Below, in pieces: positions 1-6,954 of a DNA stretch of 8,201 bases. This stretch comes from an uncultured Lachnospiraceae bacterium (GTDB lineage: Bacteria > Bacillota > Clostridia > Lachnospirales > Lachnospiraceae): positions 1 through 8,201 of the forward strand of contig CADCPJ010000296.1 of the NCBI GenBank assembly GCA_902803245.1, in the 5' to 3' direction. The position numbers and the translations under genes were made by a program. Every line of letters begins with the position of its first letter. The stretch's first letter is position 1. Below the pieces are notes generated by a model. It had not been told where the DNA came from. It saw nothing but the letters and a program-made list of their open reading frames with translations, and did no database searches.

Positions 1-111
1 ATCTGCGGACGTCCGCATTCCGTTCTCAGAAAGTACGGAATCTGCCGTGTCTGCTTCCGTGAACTTGCGTACAAGGGCGAGATCCCGGGCGTCAAAAAAG
101 CGTCCTGGTAA
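1..111 (+). CDS. rpsN: 30S ribosomal protein S14, zinc type (3' end only)
   Basis: The frame is open from the first base and ends at TAA 109-111, giving the last 36 residues of a protein normally about 61 residues long. It is a small-subunit head protein that binds 16S rRNA near S3 and S10. The visible part has the last cysteine of the first zinc pair (second residue, in CGRPHS), then the second pair CRVC, then the family ending [16 protein letters not shown]. The cysteines identify the zinc-binding type rather than the cysteine-free paralogue. It sits directly before rpsH, the normal spc order. The start lies outside the window. Confidence 0.97.
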   Translation: MCGRPHSVLRKYGICRVCFRELAYKGEIPGVKKASW

Positions 112-136
112 AGAATGAAGAAAGGAGAGTCATCAC

Positions 137-541
137 ATGACTACGACGAATGATCCCATCGCAGATATGCTTACGAGAATCCGTAACGCCAATACTGCTA
201 AGCATGACACAGTCGACATCCCGGTTTCTAAGATGAAGCTTTCGATTGCGAACATTCTTGTCGACGAGGGATATATTGCCAAGTACGATCTCGTGGGCGA
301 GGGCGTCAACCAGGCGGTCCGCGTCACAATGAAGTACGGCGCAGACAAGAATGAGCAGATAATCTACGGACTGAAGAGAATCTCCAAGCCGGGACTGAGA
401 ATTTACGCTGACAACGAGCACCTTCCGAGAGTTCTCGGCGGACTCGGAATCGCGATCGTATCCACCAGCCAGGGCGTCATGACCGACAAGAAGGCAAGAA
501 AGCTCGGCATCGGCGGAGAAGTGCTTGCATACATCTGGTAA
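137..541 (+). CDS. rpsH: 30S ribosomal protein S8
   Basis: The product has 134 residues, about the family length. S8 binds helix 21 of 16S rRNA in the central domain and is a primary assembly protein. The N-terminus has the typical [13 protein letters not shown] at residues 7-19, and the C-terminus has the conserved RNA-binding stretch with STSQGVMT followed by [15 protein letters not shown]. The start ATG follows an AAAGGAG ribosome binding site at about 120-126. In E. coli, S8 represses translation of the spc genes by binding a mimic of its rRNA site; no obvious copy of that site was recognised here. The 155-base gap after it is unusually long for this operon. Confidence 0.98.
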   Translation: MTTTNDPIADMLTRIRNANTAKHDTVDIPVSKMKLSIANILVDEGYIAKYDLVGEGVNQAVRVTMKYGADKNEQIIYGLKRISKPGLRIYADNEHLPRVLGGLGIAIVSTSQGVMTDKKARKLGIGGEVLAYIW

Positions 542-696
542 AATGAAACTGCGGGCCAAAAAGAGCGGCCCGGAAGAATATGGTTTCTGCGCGGCTTTTG
601 CGCCCCGCTTTTAAGAAACCGCAGATATAAGGCTGAAAACAGAAGGGGCAGAAAACGACCTCTTCCGACAATCTAAGTCAGGAGGAACAAACAGTT
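542..696 (+). promoter_or_regulatory. rpsH-rplF spacer with two inverted repeats
   Basis: This 155-base gap is long for a site inside the spc operon. It holds two possible RNA hairpins. The first pairs CGGGCC (552-557) with GGCCCG (567-572) around a nine-base loop. The second pairs GGTTTCT (582-588) with AGAAACC (614-620), and GCGG/CCGC (591-594 with 605-608) can pair inside it. The arms are seen directly. A role in processing, pausing or ribosomal-protein binding is inference. There is no clear U-tract after either stem, so they do not look like intrinsic terminators. I saw no convincing promoter. The gap ends with AGGAGG at 680-685, eleven bases before the rplF start. Confidence 0.45.
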
Positions 697-1236
697 ATGT
701 CACGAATCGGCAGACTGCCGGTAGTCATTCCGGCAGGCGTCACAGTCGACGTCAAGGAAAACAATGATGTCACGGTCAAGGGACCGAAGGGCACTCTCAC
801 GAGATGCTTCGCTCCCCAGATGAAGATCGAAGTAAACGGAAACGAAGTGATCGTCACAAGACCGGACGACAAGAAGGAAAATAAAGCGCTTCACGGCCTC
901 ACACGTGCGCTCATCCACAATATGGTGGTCGGTGTCAGCACGGGCTTCTCCAAGGTTCTTGAGGTCAACGGCGTTGGCTATAAGGCCCAGAAGCAGGGCA
1001 AAAAGCTGGTTCTCTCCCTCGGATACAGCCATCCCGTAGAGATGGAGGATCCGGAAGGCGTGGAGTCCTCAGTGGAAGGCAACAAGATCACGGTCTCCGG
1101 CATCAGCAAGGAGAAGGTCGGTCAGTTTGCGGCTGAGATCCGCGGCAAGAGACCGCCTGAACCCTATAAGGGCAAGGGCATCAAGTACAGCGACGAAATC
1201 ATCCGCCGCAAGGTCGGTAAGACCGGTAAAAAATAA
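697..1236 (+). CDS. rplF: 50S ribosomal protein L6
   Basis: The product has 179 residues, the usual bacterial length. L6 sits near the base of the L7/L12 stalk next to the sarcin-ricin loop and the factor-binding site. The N-terminus [15 protein letters not shown] is typical, followed by two copies of the L6 fold. The second copy ends in the rRNA-binding stretch with [15 protein letters not shown] and the C-terminal [16 protein letters not shown] at 680-685 supports the ATG at 697. The next gene starts 19 bases after its stop. Confidence 0.98.
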   Translation: MSRIGRLPVVIPAGVTVDVKENNDVTVKGPKGTLTRCFAPQMKIEVNGNEVIVTRPDDKKENKALHGLTRALIHNMVVGVSTGFSKVLEVNGVGYKAQKQGKKLVLSLGYSHPVEMEDPEGVESSVEGNKITVSGISKEKVGQFAAEIRGKRPPEPYKGKGIKYSDEIIRRKVGKTGKK

Positions 1237-1255
1237 AGAAAGGAGAGCGTAAGTC

Positions 1256-1624
1256 ATGATCAATAAGACATCCAGAACGGAAGTCCGTGAGAAGAAGCAT
1301 AAGAGAATGCGTGCGCACATAACCGGCACGGCTGCTTGCCCGCGTCTTGCGGTATTCCGCAGCAACAAGCATATGTATGCACAGATCGTAGATGATGTTG
1401 CCGGCAAGACGCTGGTATCTGCTTCAACTCTCCAGGCGGACGTCAAGGCAGGTCTCCAGTACACCGACAATGTAGAAGCTGCAGCAGCAGTCGGCAAGGC
1501 CATCGGCGAGAAGGCACTGCAGGCAGGCATTAAAACCGTTGTCTTCGACCGCGGAGGTTTCCTCTATCACGGCAAGATCCAGGCACTTGCTGACGCGGCC
1601 AGAGAAGCAGGCCTTGAATTCTAA
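1256..1624 (+). CDS. rplR: 50S ribosomal protein L18
   Basis: The product has 122 residues, the normal size. L18 binds 5S rRNA and, with L5 and L25-type proteins, places it in the central protuberance of the large subunit. The basic N-terminal tail ([16 protein letters not shown], about residues 10-25) leads into the conserved [15 protein letters not shown]. The C-terminus [20 protein letters not shown] is diagnostic. AGGAG at 1241-1245 lies ten bases before the ATG. The stop is followed at once by the rpsE ribosome binding site. Confidence 0.98.
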   Translation: MINKTSRTEVREKKHKRMRAHITGTAACPRLAVFRSNKHMYAQIVDDVAGKTLVSASTLQADVKAGLQYTDNVEAAAAVGKAIGEKALQAGIKTVVFDRGGFLYHGKIQALADAAREAGLEF

Positions 1625-1641
1625 GGAGAGAGGATAAGTAC

Positions 1642-2160
1642 ATGAGACCTAACGAGGATAAGAGAAGAGAAAAAGAAGATAACGGCATGGAAGACAGAGT
1701 CGTTGCCATCAAGCGCGTCACGAAAGTCGTAAAAGGCGGCCGCAACATGCGCTTCTCGGCTCTCGTCGTTGTCGGCGACAAGAACGGCCATGTCGGTGCC
1801 GGCCTCGGCAAGGCGGCTGAAATCCCCGAAGCGATCCGCAAGGGCAAGGAAGACGCCATGAAGCACATGATCTCGGTTGCGAGAACAGACTTCAACAGCA
1901 TCACACACGACAATATCGGAAAATACGGCGGTGCCCAGGTTCTTCTTAAGAGAGCTCCGGATGGTACCGGCGTGATCGCAGGCGGATGCGCCCGTGCGGT
2001 TATCGAGCTTGCCGGAATCACCAACATCCGTACAAAGTCTCTTGGTTCAAACAACAAGCAGAACGTCGTGTTCGCAACGCTTGCCGGTCTGAAAGAGATC
2101 AAAACTCCTGAAGAAGTCGCTCGTCTGCGCGGCAAGACCGTAGAAGAGATTCTGGCATAA
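1642..2160 (+). CDS. rpsE: 30S ribosomal protein S5
   Basis: The product has 172 residues. S5 lies at the mRNA entry and decoding region, contacts S4, and affects translational accuracy. The double-stranded RNA-binding domain begins around residue 16 with [19 protein letters not shown], followed by the conserved [17 protein letters not shown]. The C-terminal domain includes [19 protein letters not shown]. The N-terminus before residue 16 is short, highly charged and not informative. A second in-frame ATG at 1687 would drop it, but the AAGGAGAGAGG at 1623-1633, which overlaps the rplR stop, supports the ATG at 1642. Confidence 0.97.
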   Translation: MRPNEDKRREKEDNGMEDRVVAIKRVTKVVKGGRNMRFSALVVVGDKNGHVGAGLGKAAEIPEAIRKGKEDAMKHMISVARTDFNSITHDNIGKYGGAQVLLKRAPDGTGVIAGGCARAVIELAGITNIRTKSLGSNNKQNVVFATLAGLKEIKTPEEVARLRGKTVEEILA

Positions 2161-2171
2161 GGAGGACAGTC

Positions 2172-2360
2172 ATGGCTGATAAGAAATTAAAGGTTACACT
2201 GGTAAAATCTACTATCGGTGCCGTTCCGAAGAACAAGAAGATCGTGGAGTCCATGGGCTTTCATAAGCTTCACTCCAGCGTAATTCTTCCGGACAATGCG
2301 GCGACACGCGGACAGCTGGCCAAGATCGGCTATCTTGTCAAAGTGGAAGAAGTCGAATAA
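2172..2360 (+). CDS. rpmD: 50S ribosomal protein L30
   Basis: The product has 62 residues, the bacterial L30 size. L30 is a small protein on the solvent side of the large subunit bound to 23S rRNA. The sequence LKVTLVKSTIGAVPKNK at residues 6-22 and the ending TRGQLAKIGYLVKVEEV fit the family well. It starts 12 bases after the rpsE stop, with AAGGAGG (2159-2165) overlapping that stop codon, so the two are probably translated together. Some bacterial groups lack rpmD; this one keeps it in the standard place. Confidence 0.97.
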   Translation: MADKKLKVTLVKSTIGAVPKNKKIVESMGFHKLHSSVILPDNAATRGQLAKIGYLVKVEEVE

Positions 2361-2375
2361 CTAGGAGGTGTAGGA

Positions 2376-2816
2376 ATGGATTTATCGAATTTATCACCGG
2401 CAGAAGGCTCCAGAAAGAGCGACAACTTCCGCAGAGGCCGCGGCCATGCTTCCGGAAACGGCAAGACAGCCGGCAAGGGCCACAAGGGACAGAAAGCGCG
2501 CTCCGGCGCTCCGAGACCCGGTTTTGAAGGCGGCCAGATGCCTCTCTACAGACGTCTGCCGAAGCGCGGCTTCACAGACCGCAACTCCAAGATCATCACA
2601 GCGATCAACGTCTCACAGCTCAACCGCTTTGCTGACGGCACGGAAGTCACTCCGGAGCTTTTACTTCAGAGCGGCGCAGTGTCCAAGATCGTTGACGGCG
2701 TAAAGATTCTCGGCAACGGAGAACTCACAAAGAAGCTTACAGTGAAGGTCAATGCGGTCAGCGAAGGTGCAAAGGCGAAGATTGAAGCTGCAGGCGGTAC
2801 AGTCGAGGTGATCTGA
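2376..2816 (+). CDS. rplO: 50S ribosomal protein L15
   Basis: The product has 146 residues, the usual length. L15 is a late-assembly large-subunit protein with a long basic N-terminal extension into the 23S rRNA core. That extension is visible as residues 10-60, rich in Gly, Arg and Lys, with [20 protein letters not shown] and [17 protein letters not shown]. The globular C-terminal domain follows. AGGAGG at 2363-2368 lies seven bases before the ATG. Its stop TGA (2814-2816) shares one base with the secY start ATG (2816-2818), which implies translational coupling. Confidence 0.98.
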   Translation: MDLSNLSPAEGSRKSDNFRRGRGHASGNGKTAGKGHKGQKARSGAPRPGFEGGQMPLYRRLPKRGFTDRNSKIITAINVSQLNRFADGTEVTPELLLQSGAVSKIVDGVKILGNGELTKKLTVKVNAVSEGAKAKIEAAGGTVEVI

Positions 2817-4132
2817 TGTTTAGAAAAATGATTGACGCGTTCAAGGTGAAGGACATCCGGCGTCGCCTGGGCTATGTCCTTTTGGCCTTGATCGTTATCC
2901 GAATCGGTTCCCAGATTCCGGTGCCGGGCGTCAACAGCAATTACTTCAAGGAATGGTTTGCGAGCCAGGCCGGAGATGCGTTCAATTTCTTTGACGCGTT
3001 TACCGGCGGCTCCTTCTCAAGCATGTCCATTCTGGCTCTGTCCATCACACCGTACATTACATCATCCATCATCATCGAGCTGCTGACGATTGCGATCCCG
3101 GCGCTCGAGGAAATGCAGAGAGACGGCGAGGACGGCAGAAAGAAAATGATTGCTATCACCCGCTATCTGACGGTTGGTCTGTCTCTCTTCGAGTCGATCG
3201 CCATGACCGTCGGTTTCGGCAATCAGGGACTGATTCCTGACATGAACTTCCTGAAAGGGCTCTCAGTTGTCGTCGCCCTGACAGCAGGCTCCTGCTTCCT
3301 TATGTGGATGGGTGAACAGATTACGGAGAAGGGCGTCGGAAACGGTATCTCGATCGTGCTTCTCATCAATATCGTATCCCGCCTTCCGCAGGACCTTGTC
3401 AGCCTCTACGAGCAGTTCGTGAGGGGACGCACAGTTGCGAAGATGATCCTTGCGATCGTCATCATCGCAGCGATTATCATACTGATGGTCGTACTTGTCT
3501 GCATCCTGAACGGCGCCGAGCGCCACATCCCGGTGCAGTACTCAAGAAAAACGGTTGGCCGCAGGATGGTCGGCGGACAGTCGACGCACATCCCGCTCAA
3601 GGTCAACACGGCGGGTGTCATCCCGATCATTTTCGCCTCTTCGATTATGTCTTTCCCGGGCATCATCGCCACATTTGCGGGAAAGGCCAATGCGGGCGGC
3701 GTATTGGGAGCGATCCTTGCCACACTCAATGAGAACAACTGGTTTGATTTCTCCCATCTGCAGTACAGTATCGGCCTCATTATCTATATTGTGCTCGTGG
3801 TATTCTTTGCTTACTTCTACACATCGATCACCTTCAATCCGCTGGAGATCGCTGACAACATGAAGAAGCAGGGCGGCTTCGTCCCAGGCATCCGTCCGGG
3901 CAAGCCGACGGTTGAGTATCTGACGCAGATCCTCAACTACATCATTTTCATCGGCGCTGTCGGACTCGTGATCGTGGGCATCATACCGTTCTTCTTCAAC
4001 GGCGTGTTCAGAGCCCATGTCTCCTTCGGCGGAACGTCCCTGATCATCATCGTGGGCGTCATCCTGGAGACGGTCAAGCAGATCGAGGCCATGATGGTCG
4101 TCAGAAATTACAAAGGCTTTTTGAGCGAATAA
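2816..4132 (+). CDS. secY: Preprotein translocase channel subunit SecY
   Basis: The product has 438 residues and the ten membrane segments expected for the pore subunit of the SecYEG channel. The first segment covers about residues 18-36 and is followed by the plug region (SSMSILALSITPYITSSII, 68-86). Conserved stretches include MWMGEQITEKGVGNGISI (163-180), the cytoplasmic loop GGQSTHIPLKVNTAGVIP (253-270), and the large loop with NPLEIADNMKKQGGFVPGIR (341-360) that contacts SecA and the ribosome. The start overlaps the rplO stop by one base, and GAGGTG at 2805-2810 serves as ribosome binding site. Its place between rplO and adk is the ancestral arrangement. Confidence 0.98.
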   Translation: MFRKMIDAFKVKDIRRRLGYVLLALIVIRIGSQIPVPGVNSNYFKEWFASQAGDAFNFFDAFTGGSFSSMSILALSITPYITSSIIIELLTIAIPALEEMQRDGEDGRKKMIAITRYLTVGLSLFESIAMTVGFGNQGLIPDMNFLKGLSVVVALTAGSCFLMWMGEQITEKGVGNGISIVLLINIVSRLPQDLVSLYEQFVRGRTVAKMILAIVIIAAIIILMVVLVCILNGAERHIPVQYSRKTVGRRMVGGQSTHIPLKVNTAGVIPIIFASSIMSFPGIIATFAGKANAGGVLGAILATLNENNWFDFSHLQYSIGLIIYIVLVVFFAYFYTSITFNPLEIADNMKKQGGFVPGIRPGKPTVEYLTQILNYIIFIGAVGLVIVGIIPFFFNGVFRAHVSFGGTSLIIIVGVILETVKQIEAMMVVRNYKGFLSE

Positions 4133-4315
4133 GAGGAATCCCCGGCCGATGAAAGCGAAGGCGCAGCGGCCGGAGGGACGATAGGGGAGGGCCGGTCAGC
4201 GGGATATACGCTGATGGCGTTCCCTCCCTGTGTCTTATCCTCGAAAGTAATTCACCTGCAAAAGAAGAAATCCATCGCAAACGAACCGCATCATATTCCA
4301 TGAAGGAGGTATGCT
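4133..4315 (+). promoter_or_regulatory. secY-adk spacer with two GC-rich inverted repeats
   Basis: This 183-base gap has no gene I can support. Hairpin A pairs CCGGCCG (4142-4148) with CGGCCGG (4167-4173) around an 18-base loop. Hairpin B is longer and imperfect: GGGAGGG (4185-4191) pairs with CCCTCCC (4222-4228), CC (4192-4193) with GG (4216-4217), and TCAGCG (4196-4201) with CGCTGA (4209-4214) around a seven-base loop. No T-run follows hairpin B, so it is not a typical intrinsic terminator; an mRNA processing or stability element is possible. I found no clear -35/-10 pair for adk. The gap ends in AAGGAGGT at 4303-4310, five bases before the adk ATG. Confidence 0.45.
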
Positions 4316-4960
4316 ATGAAACTGATCATGCTGGGAGCACCCGGAGCAGGCAAAGGAACCCAGGCAGCACGCGTGGCGGAAGCGCTTCAGATCCCGCACA
4401 TCTCCACAGGAGACATCTTCCGCGCGAACATCAAGAACGGCACGGAGCTCGGCAAAAAAGCAAAAGCATATATGGATCAGGGAAAACTTGTGCCGGATGA
4501 GCTCACCTGTGACCTCGTCGCAGACCGCATCGCGAAGGATGACTGCTCGGGCGGCTTCATCCTCGACGGTTTCCCGAGAACGATTCCGCAGGCGGAAGCG
4601 CTGGACAAAGTGCTCACGGAGCGCGGAGAGAAGATCGATTTTGCGGTCAACATCGACGTTCCCGATGAGGCAATCGTATCCCGCATGTCCGGCAGGCGCG
4701 CTTGCGTCGGCTGCGGCGCGACCTACCACATAGAGTTCAATCCTCCGAAGAAAGAGGGAATCTGCGACAACTGCGGAGCAGAGCTCATCCTTCGCGAGGA
4801 CGACAAGCCGGAGACGGTCGCGACGAGACTTAAAGTCTATCACGAACAGACACAGCCGCTCATCGACTTCTATGAGAAGAAGGGCGCGCTCGTAACCGTG
4901 GATGGAACGCTTCCCATGGATGAAGTGTACAAGGCCATCCTCGGAAAGCTCGGGAAATAA
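4316..4960 (+). CDS. adk: Adenylate kinase, zinc-lid type
   Basis: The product has 214 residues and converts ATP plus AMP to two ADP in the cytoplasm. The P-loop GAPGAGKGT is at residues 7-15. The AMP-site motif [10 protein letters not shown] is at 30-39 and DGFPRT at 84-89. The lid (about 125-163) carries four cysteines, C130 and C133 (CVGC), C150 and C153 (CDNC), the structural zinc site common in Gram-positive bacteria, in place of the hydrogen-bond network of the E. coli enzyme. The C-terminal domain has the usual [18 protein letters not shown] strong ribosome binding site supports this start. The map start lies three bases after the stop. Confidence 0.98.
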   Translation: MKLIMLGAPGAGKGTQAARVAEALQIPHISTGDIFRANIKNGTELGKKAKAYMDQGKLVPDELTCDLVADRIAKDDCSGGFILDGFPRTIPQAEALDKVLTERGEKIDFAVNIDVPDEAIVSRMSGRRACVGCGATYHIEFNPPKKEGICDNCGAELILREDDKPETVATRLKVYHEQTQPLIDFYEKKGALVTVDGTLPMDEVYKAILGKLGK

Positions 4961-4963
4961 TCC

Positions 4964-5710
4964 ATGCCGGTTGCGGTAAAGACACAAAAAGAAATTGAGC
5001 TGATGCGGGAGGCCGGGAAGAGACTTCATGAGGTGCATCTTGTGATGCGGGACCTCATAAAGCCCGGCATCTCGACAGCCGAGATCGATGCGTGCGGAGA
5101 GAGAACAATCCGGCAGCTTGGAGGAATTCCCGGCTTTAAAAATTACGAAGGCTTTCCCGCGGCGATCTGTATCTCCGTAAATGACGAAGTCGTGCACGGC
5201 ATTCCGGATCCGTCCAGGATCCTGAAGGAAGGAGATATCGTATCTTTAGATGCGGGGCTGATCTGGAACGGGTATCATGCAGATGCTGCGAGGACATGGG
5301 GAGTCGGCAGGGTATCGGACGAAGCGAAAAGGCTCATGGAAGTGACGGAAGAGAGCTTCTTCGAGGGGATCCGTCATGCGGTGTCCCACGGACATCTCTA
5401 TGACATCTCGAGAGCCATCGGGGAGTATGCGTCGTCCCGCGGTTATGGAGTCGTAGAGGATTTGGCCGGACACGGCATAGGGACGCATCTCCACGAGCCG
5501 CCCGTGATTCCGAATTATTCCCACAAGGGCAGGGGGATGCTTCTCCTTGCGGGGATGACATTTGCCATAGAACCCATGATCAATGCCGGTACCGGGGAAG
5601 TGACCTGGAGCGACGACGGCTGGACGGTGCGGACGAAGGACGGAAGTCTGTCGGCACATTATGAAAATACGATTCTCATCACCGATGGGGAAGCGGAGCT
5701 GCTGACATAA
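4964..5710 (+). CDS. map: Type I methionine aminopeptidase
   Basis: The product has 248 residues and removes the initiator methionine from new proteins after deformylation. The five metal ligands of the family are present: D96 and D107 in [20 protein letters not shown]170 in [13 protein letters not shown]203 in FAIEPM and E234 in YENTIL. H78 (VVHGIPD) and H177 match the substrate-binding histidines. The start ATG is three bases after the adk stop, and only a weak purine run (GGGAAA) precedes it, so initiation probably depends on coupling to adk translation. It lacks the extra N-terminal SH3-binding zinc region found in some type I enzymes. Confidence 0.97.
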   Translation: MPVAVKTQKEIELMREAGKRLHEVHLVMRDLIKPGISTAEIDACGERTIRQLGGIPGFKNYEGFPAAICISVNDEVVHGIPDPSRILKEGDIVSLDAGLIWNGYHADAARTWGVGRVSDEAKRLMEVTEESFFEGIRHAVSHGHLYDISRAIGEYASSRGYGVVEDLAGHGIGTHLHEPPVIPNYSHKGRGMLLLAGMTFAIEPMINAGTGEVTWSDDGWTVRTKDGSLSAHYENTILITDGEAELLT

Positions 5711-5762
5711 ACCGGCGGCTCGGGAGAAAGCGGAACAGAAATATGAAGGAGGAAGCACGCAT

Positions 5763-5981
5763 ATGTCGAAGGCTGATGCAATCGAGGTAGAGGGCACGGT
5801 ACTCGAGAAACTGCCGAACGCGATGTTCAAGGTGGAGCTCGAGAACAAGCATGTCGTTCTCGCTCATATCAGCGGCAAGCTCAGGATGAACTTCATCCGG
5901 ATCCTTCCGGGTGACAAGGTCACGATCGAGCTGTCGCCATATGATCTCGACAAGGGCCGGATCATCTGGCGCGATAAATAA
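5763..5981 (+). CDS. infA: Translation initiation factor IF-1
   Basis: The product has 72 residues, the standard length. IF-1 is a single S1-like OB-fold domain that occupies the 30S A site during initiation and helps IF-2 and IF-3. Characteristic stretches are [20 protein letters not shown] (residues 8-27), [17 protein letters not shown] (35-51) and the ending [17 protein letters not shown] at 5746-5752 lies ten bases before the ATG. Only 52 bases separate it from map, so the small KOW-domain gene often present here in Clostridia is absent. A terminator-like hairpin follows 29 bases after its stop. Confidence 0.98.
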   Translation: MSKADAIEVEGTVLEKLPNAMFKVELENKHVVLAHISGKLRMNFIRILPGDKVTIELSPYDLDKGRIIWRDK

Positions 5982-5993
5982 TAGAAAAATAAC

Positions 5994-6022
5994 TTGCATT
6001 GAAAGAGGAAGCGTGATATTAT
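5994..6022 (+). promoter_or_regulatory. Extended -10 sigma-A-type promoter upstream of rpmJ
   Basis: The -35 box is TTGCAT (5994-5999) and the -10 box is TATTAT (6017-6022), with a 17-base spacer. TG at 6014-6015 one base before the -10 box is an extended -10 element. Transcription would begin near 6029-6030, giving a leader of about 70 bases before rpmJ. The match and spacing are seen directly; activity is inferred. It would let rpmJ and the alpha-operon genes be transcribed apart from the spc genes. Confidence 0.7.
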
Positions 6023-6038
6023 ATATATCGCGCTTTTT
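6011..6038 (+). terminator. Intrinsic terminator after infA
   Basis: GCGTGATAT (6011-6019) pairs with ATATCGCGC (6025-6033) to give nine pairs, one of them a G-U wobble, with loop TATAT. Five T residues follow at 6034-6038 and a purine-rich run precedes the stem. This is the layout of a rho-independent terminator ending the spc/adk/map/infA transcript. The -10 box of the next promoter lies inside the hairpin, so a transcript starting at about 6029 would not contain the full stem. Confidence 0.65.
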
Positions 6039-6043
6039 GAATT

Positions 6044-6067
6044 GTGGGCGTTAGTGCGCCCATTTTT
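6044..6067 (+). terminator. Terminator-like hairpin in the rpmJ leader (possible attenuator)
   Basis: TGGGCG (6045-6050) pairs with CGCCCA (6057-6062) around a six-base loop, followed by five T residues at 6063-6067. It lies downstream of the predicted transcription start and 32 bases before the rpmJ ATG. An alternative pairing of GCGTTA (6048-6053) with TAACGC (6067-6072) would break this stem. Whether it terminates, and under what signal, cannot be told from sequence. Confidence 0.45.
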
Positions 6068-6099
6068 AACGCGAATCATTTCGAGAAAGGAGGCATCCG

Positions 6100-6213
6100 A
6101 TGAAAGTCAGATCTTCGGTTAAACCGATGTGCGAGAAGTGCAAGGTCATCAAGAGAAAAGGCTCAATCCGCATTATCTGCGAGAATCCGAAGCACAAGCA
6201 GAGACAGGGCTGA
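6100..6213 (+). CDS. rpmJ: 50S ribosomal protein L36, zinc type
   Basis: The product has only 37 residues. L36 is the smallest bacterial ribosomal protein and binds 23S rRNA in the large subunit. It has the zinc ribbon of the zinc-containing paralogue: C11 and C14 (CEKC), C27 and H32. The start [14 protein letters not shown] and the ending [10 protein letters not shown] match the family. AAAGGAGG at 6086-6093 lies six bases before the ATG. It follows the terminator and promoter described just upstream, so it is probably the first gene of the alpha transcription unit here. Confidence 0.97.
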   Translation: MKVRSSVKPMCEKCKVIKRKGSIRIICENPKHKQRQG

Positions 6214-6536
6214 CCTTTTAAGGGAAGAAGCAACTATGTTCATTAAGCCAGAGACGATTCTGTAAGCGGCTGCTCAGATCGTTCCTATAGATCAGCCGCA
6301 CGGGGTAGAACTTATCTTTCGTGATCGGGCCGAGATATAGTGCTTAATACCGGTGCGTCATCATTTTCATCCACCGGAAAGGCCTGGACGCATCCCGCAG
6401 GGCGTGCATGGTTTCAGGCTGGGTTCCGACATATTTTATTGGAACCCCAATTAAGAGTCCCGCTGTCACATATTTATATGGAAAAATCAGGCGGGGTATC
6501 ACTACATATTTCATTATTTTTCAGGAGGAAACAATT
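6214..6536 (+). promoter_or_regulatory. Highly structured 323-base leader before rpsM
   Basis: No gene was recognised in this gap, which is far longer than others in the window. At least five inverted repeats follow one another: GCGGCTG/CAGCCGC (6266-6272 with 6293-6299), CCGGTG/CACCGG (6350-6355 with 6372-6377), GCCTG/CAGGC (6382-6386 with 6415-6419, with ACGC/GCGT inside), GGGTTCC/GGAACCC (6421-6427 with 6441-6447), and CCCGC/GCGGG (6459-6463 with 6491-6495). None has a T-run typical of a terminator. A nine-codon reading frame sits before the first hairpin. The gap ends in AGGAGG at 6523-6528. A cis-acting RNA that controls rpsM and the following genes is plausible. No known Rfam-type motif was recognised. 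Confidence 0.5.
6236..6265 (+). other. Possible nine-codon upstream reading frame
   Basis: ATG at 6236 opens a frame reading MFIKPETIL that stops at TAA 6263-6265. AAGGGAAG at 6220-6227 lies eight bases upstream and could act as a ribosome binding site. The first strong hairpin of the leader begins at the very next base, 6266. This arrangement resembles leader peptides, but the codons show no run of one amino acid that would name a signal, and so short a frame can arise by chance. Confidence 0.2.
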
Positions 6537-6905
6537 GTGGCTCGTTTAGCTGGAGTAGATTTACCGAGAGATAAGCGCATTGAGATCGGTCTTACCTACA
6601 TCTATGGAATCGGCAGAAGCCAGTCCAACCGTATCTTAAAGGAAGCCGGGGTGAATCCGGATACACGTGTCCGCGATCTCACAGACGAAGAAGTCTCGAA
6701 GATCAAGGATGTGATCGACAGAACCTGCACCGTGGAAGGTGATCTCCGCAGACAGGTGGCTATGGACATCAAGCGTCTTCAGGAAATCGGATGCTATAGA
6801 GGTATTCGCCACAGAAAGGGACTTCCGGTCCGCGGACAGAATACAAAGAATAACGCCCGTACCCGCAAGGGACCGAGGCGTACGGTTGCGAACAAGAAGA
6901 AATAA
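6537..6905 (+). CDS. rpsM: 30S ribosomal protein S13 (GTG start)
   Basis: The product has 122 residues when begun at GTG 6537, the usual family length. S13 sits in the small-subunit head, contacts S19 and the P-site tRNA, and forms bridges to the large subunit. [13 protein letters not shown] at residues 2-14 is the true family N-terminus, followed by YIYGIG (21-26), [15 protein letters not shown] (87-101) and the basic tail. The frame is open further upstream to an ATG at 6408, but those 43 extra residues have no homologue I know, no ribosome binding site, and overlap the hairpins. AGGAGG at 6523-6528, eight bases before GTG, fixes the start. Confidence 0.97.
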   Translation: MARLAGVDLPRDKRIEIGLTYIYGIGRSQSNRILKEAGVNPDTRVRDLTDEEVSKIKDVIDRTCTVEGDLRRQVAMDIKRLQEIGCYRGIRHRKGLPVRGQNTKNNARTRKGPRRTVANKKK

Positions 6906-6954
6906 TCAATAATCATTGCATATTTACGATTGAAAGGAAAGTAGGTTAGTTTTT

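Noticed and set aside
92..559. A 155-codon minus-strand frame opposite rpsH
   Set aside because: It is a shadow of rpsH codon bias, with no family resemblance and no upstream signals.
543..614. A 23-codon frame after rpsH (ATG 543)
   Set aside because: It has no ribosome binding site and its codons simply run through the paired arms of the spacer.
4235..5197. A 320-codon open frame on the minus strand across adk and map
   Set aside because: It is antisense to two genes with every catalytic motif intact. Its translation shows no recognisable domain, and long antisense frames are common opposite codon-biased genes.
6300..6330. Resemblance of GGGGTAGAAC to a T-box antiterminator sequence
   Set aside because: The match is partial, there is no specifier stem or terminator with T-run, and the downstream genes are not of the type usually controlled by T-boxes.
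6312..6341. A possible promoter TTATCT-18-TATAGT inside the rpsM leader
   Set aside because: The -10 box is fair but the -35 box matches only half the consensus, so it is not convincing beside the strong promoter before rpmJ.
6408..6536. A 43-residue N-terminal extension of S13 from ATG 6408
   Set aside because: There is no ribosome binding site before 6408, the extra residues are unlike S13, and GTG 6537 has AGGAGG at the right distance and gives the normal 122 residues.
6340..6549. A 69-codon plus-strand frame in the rpsM leader
   Set aside because: It overlaps the rpsM start out of frame, runs through the inverted repeats, and has no recognisable sequence or ribosome binding site.
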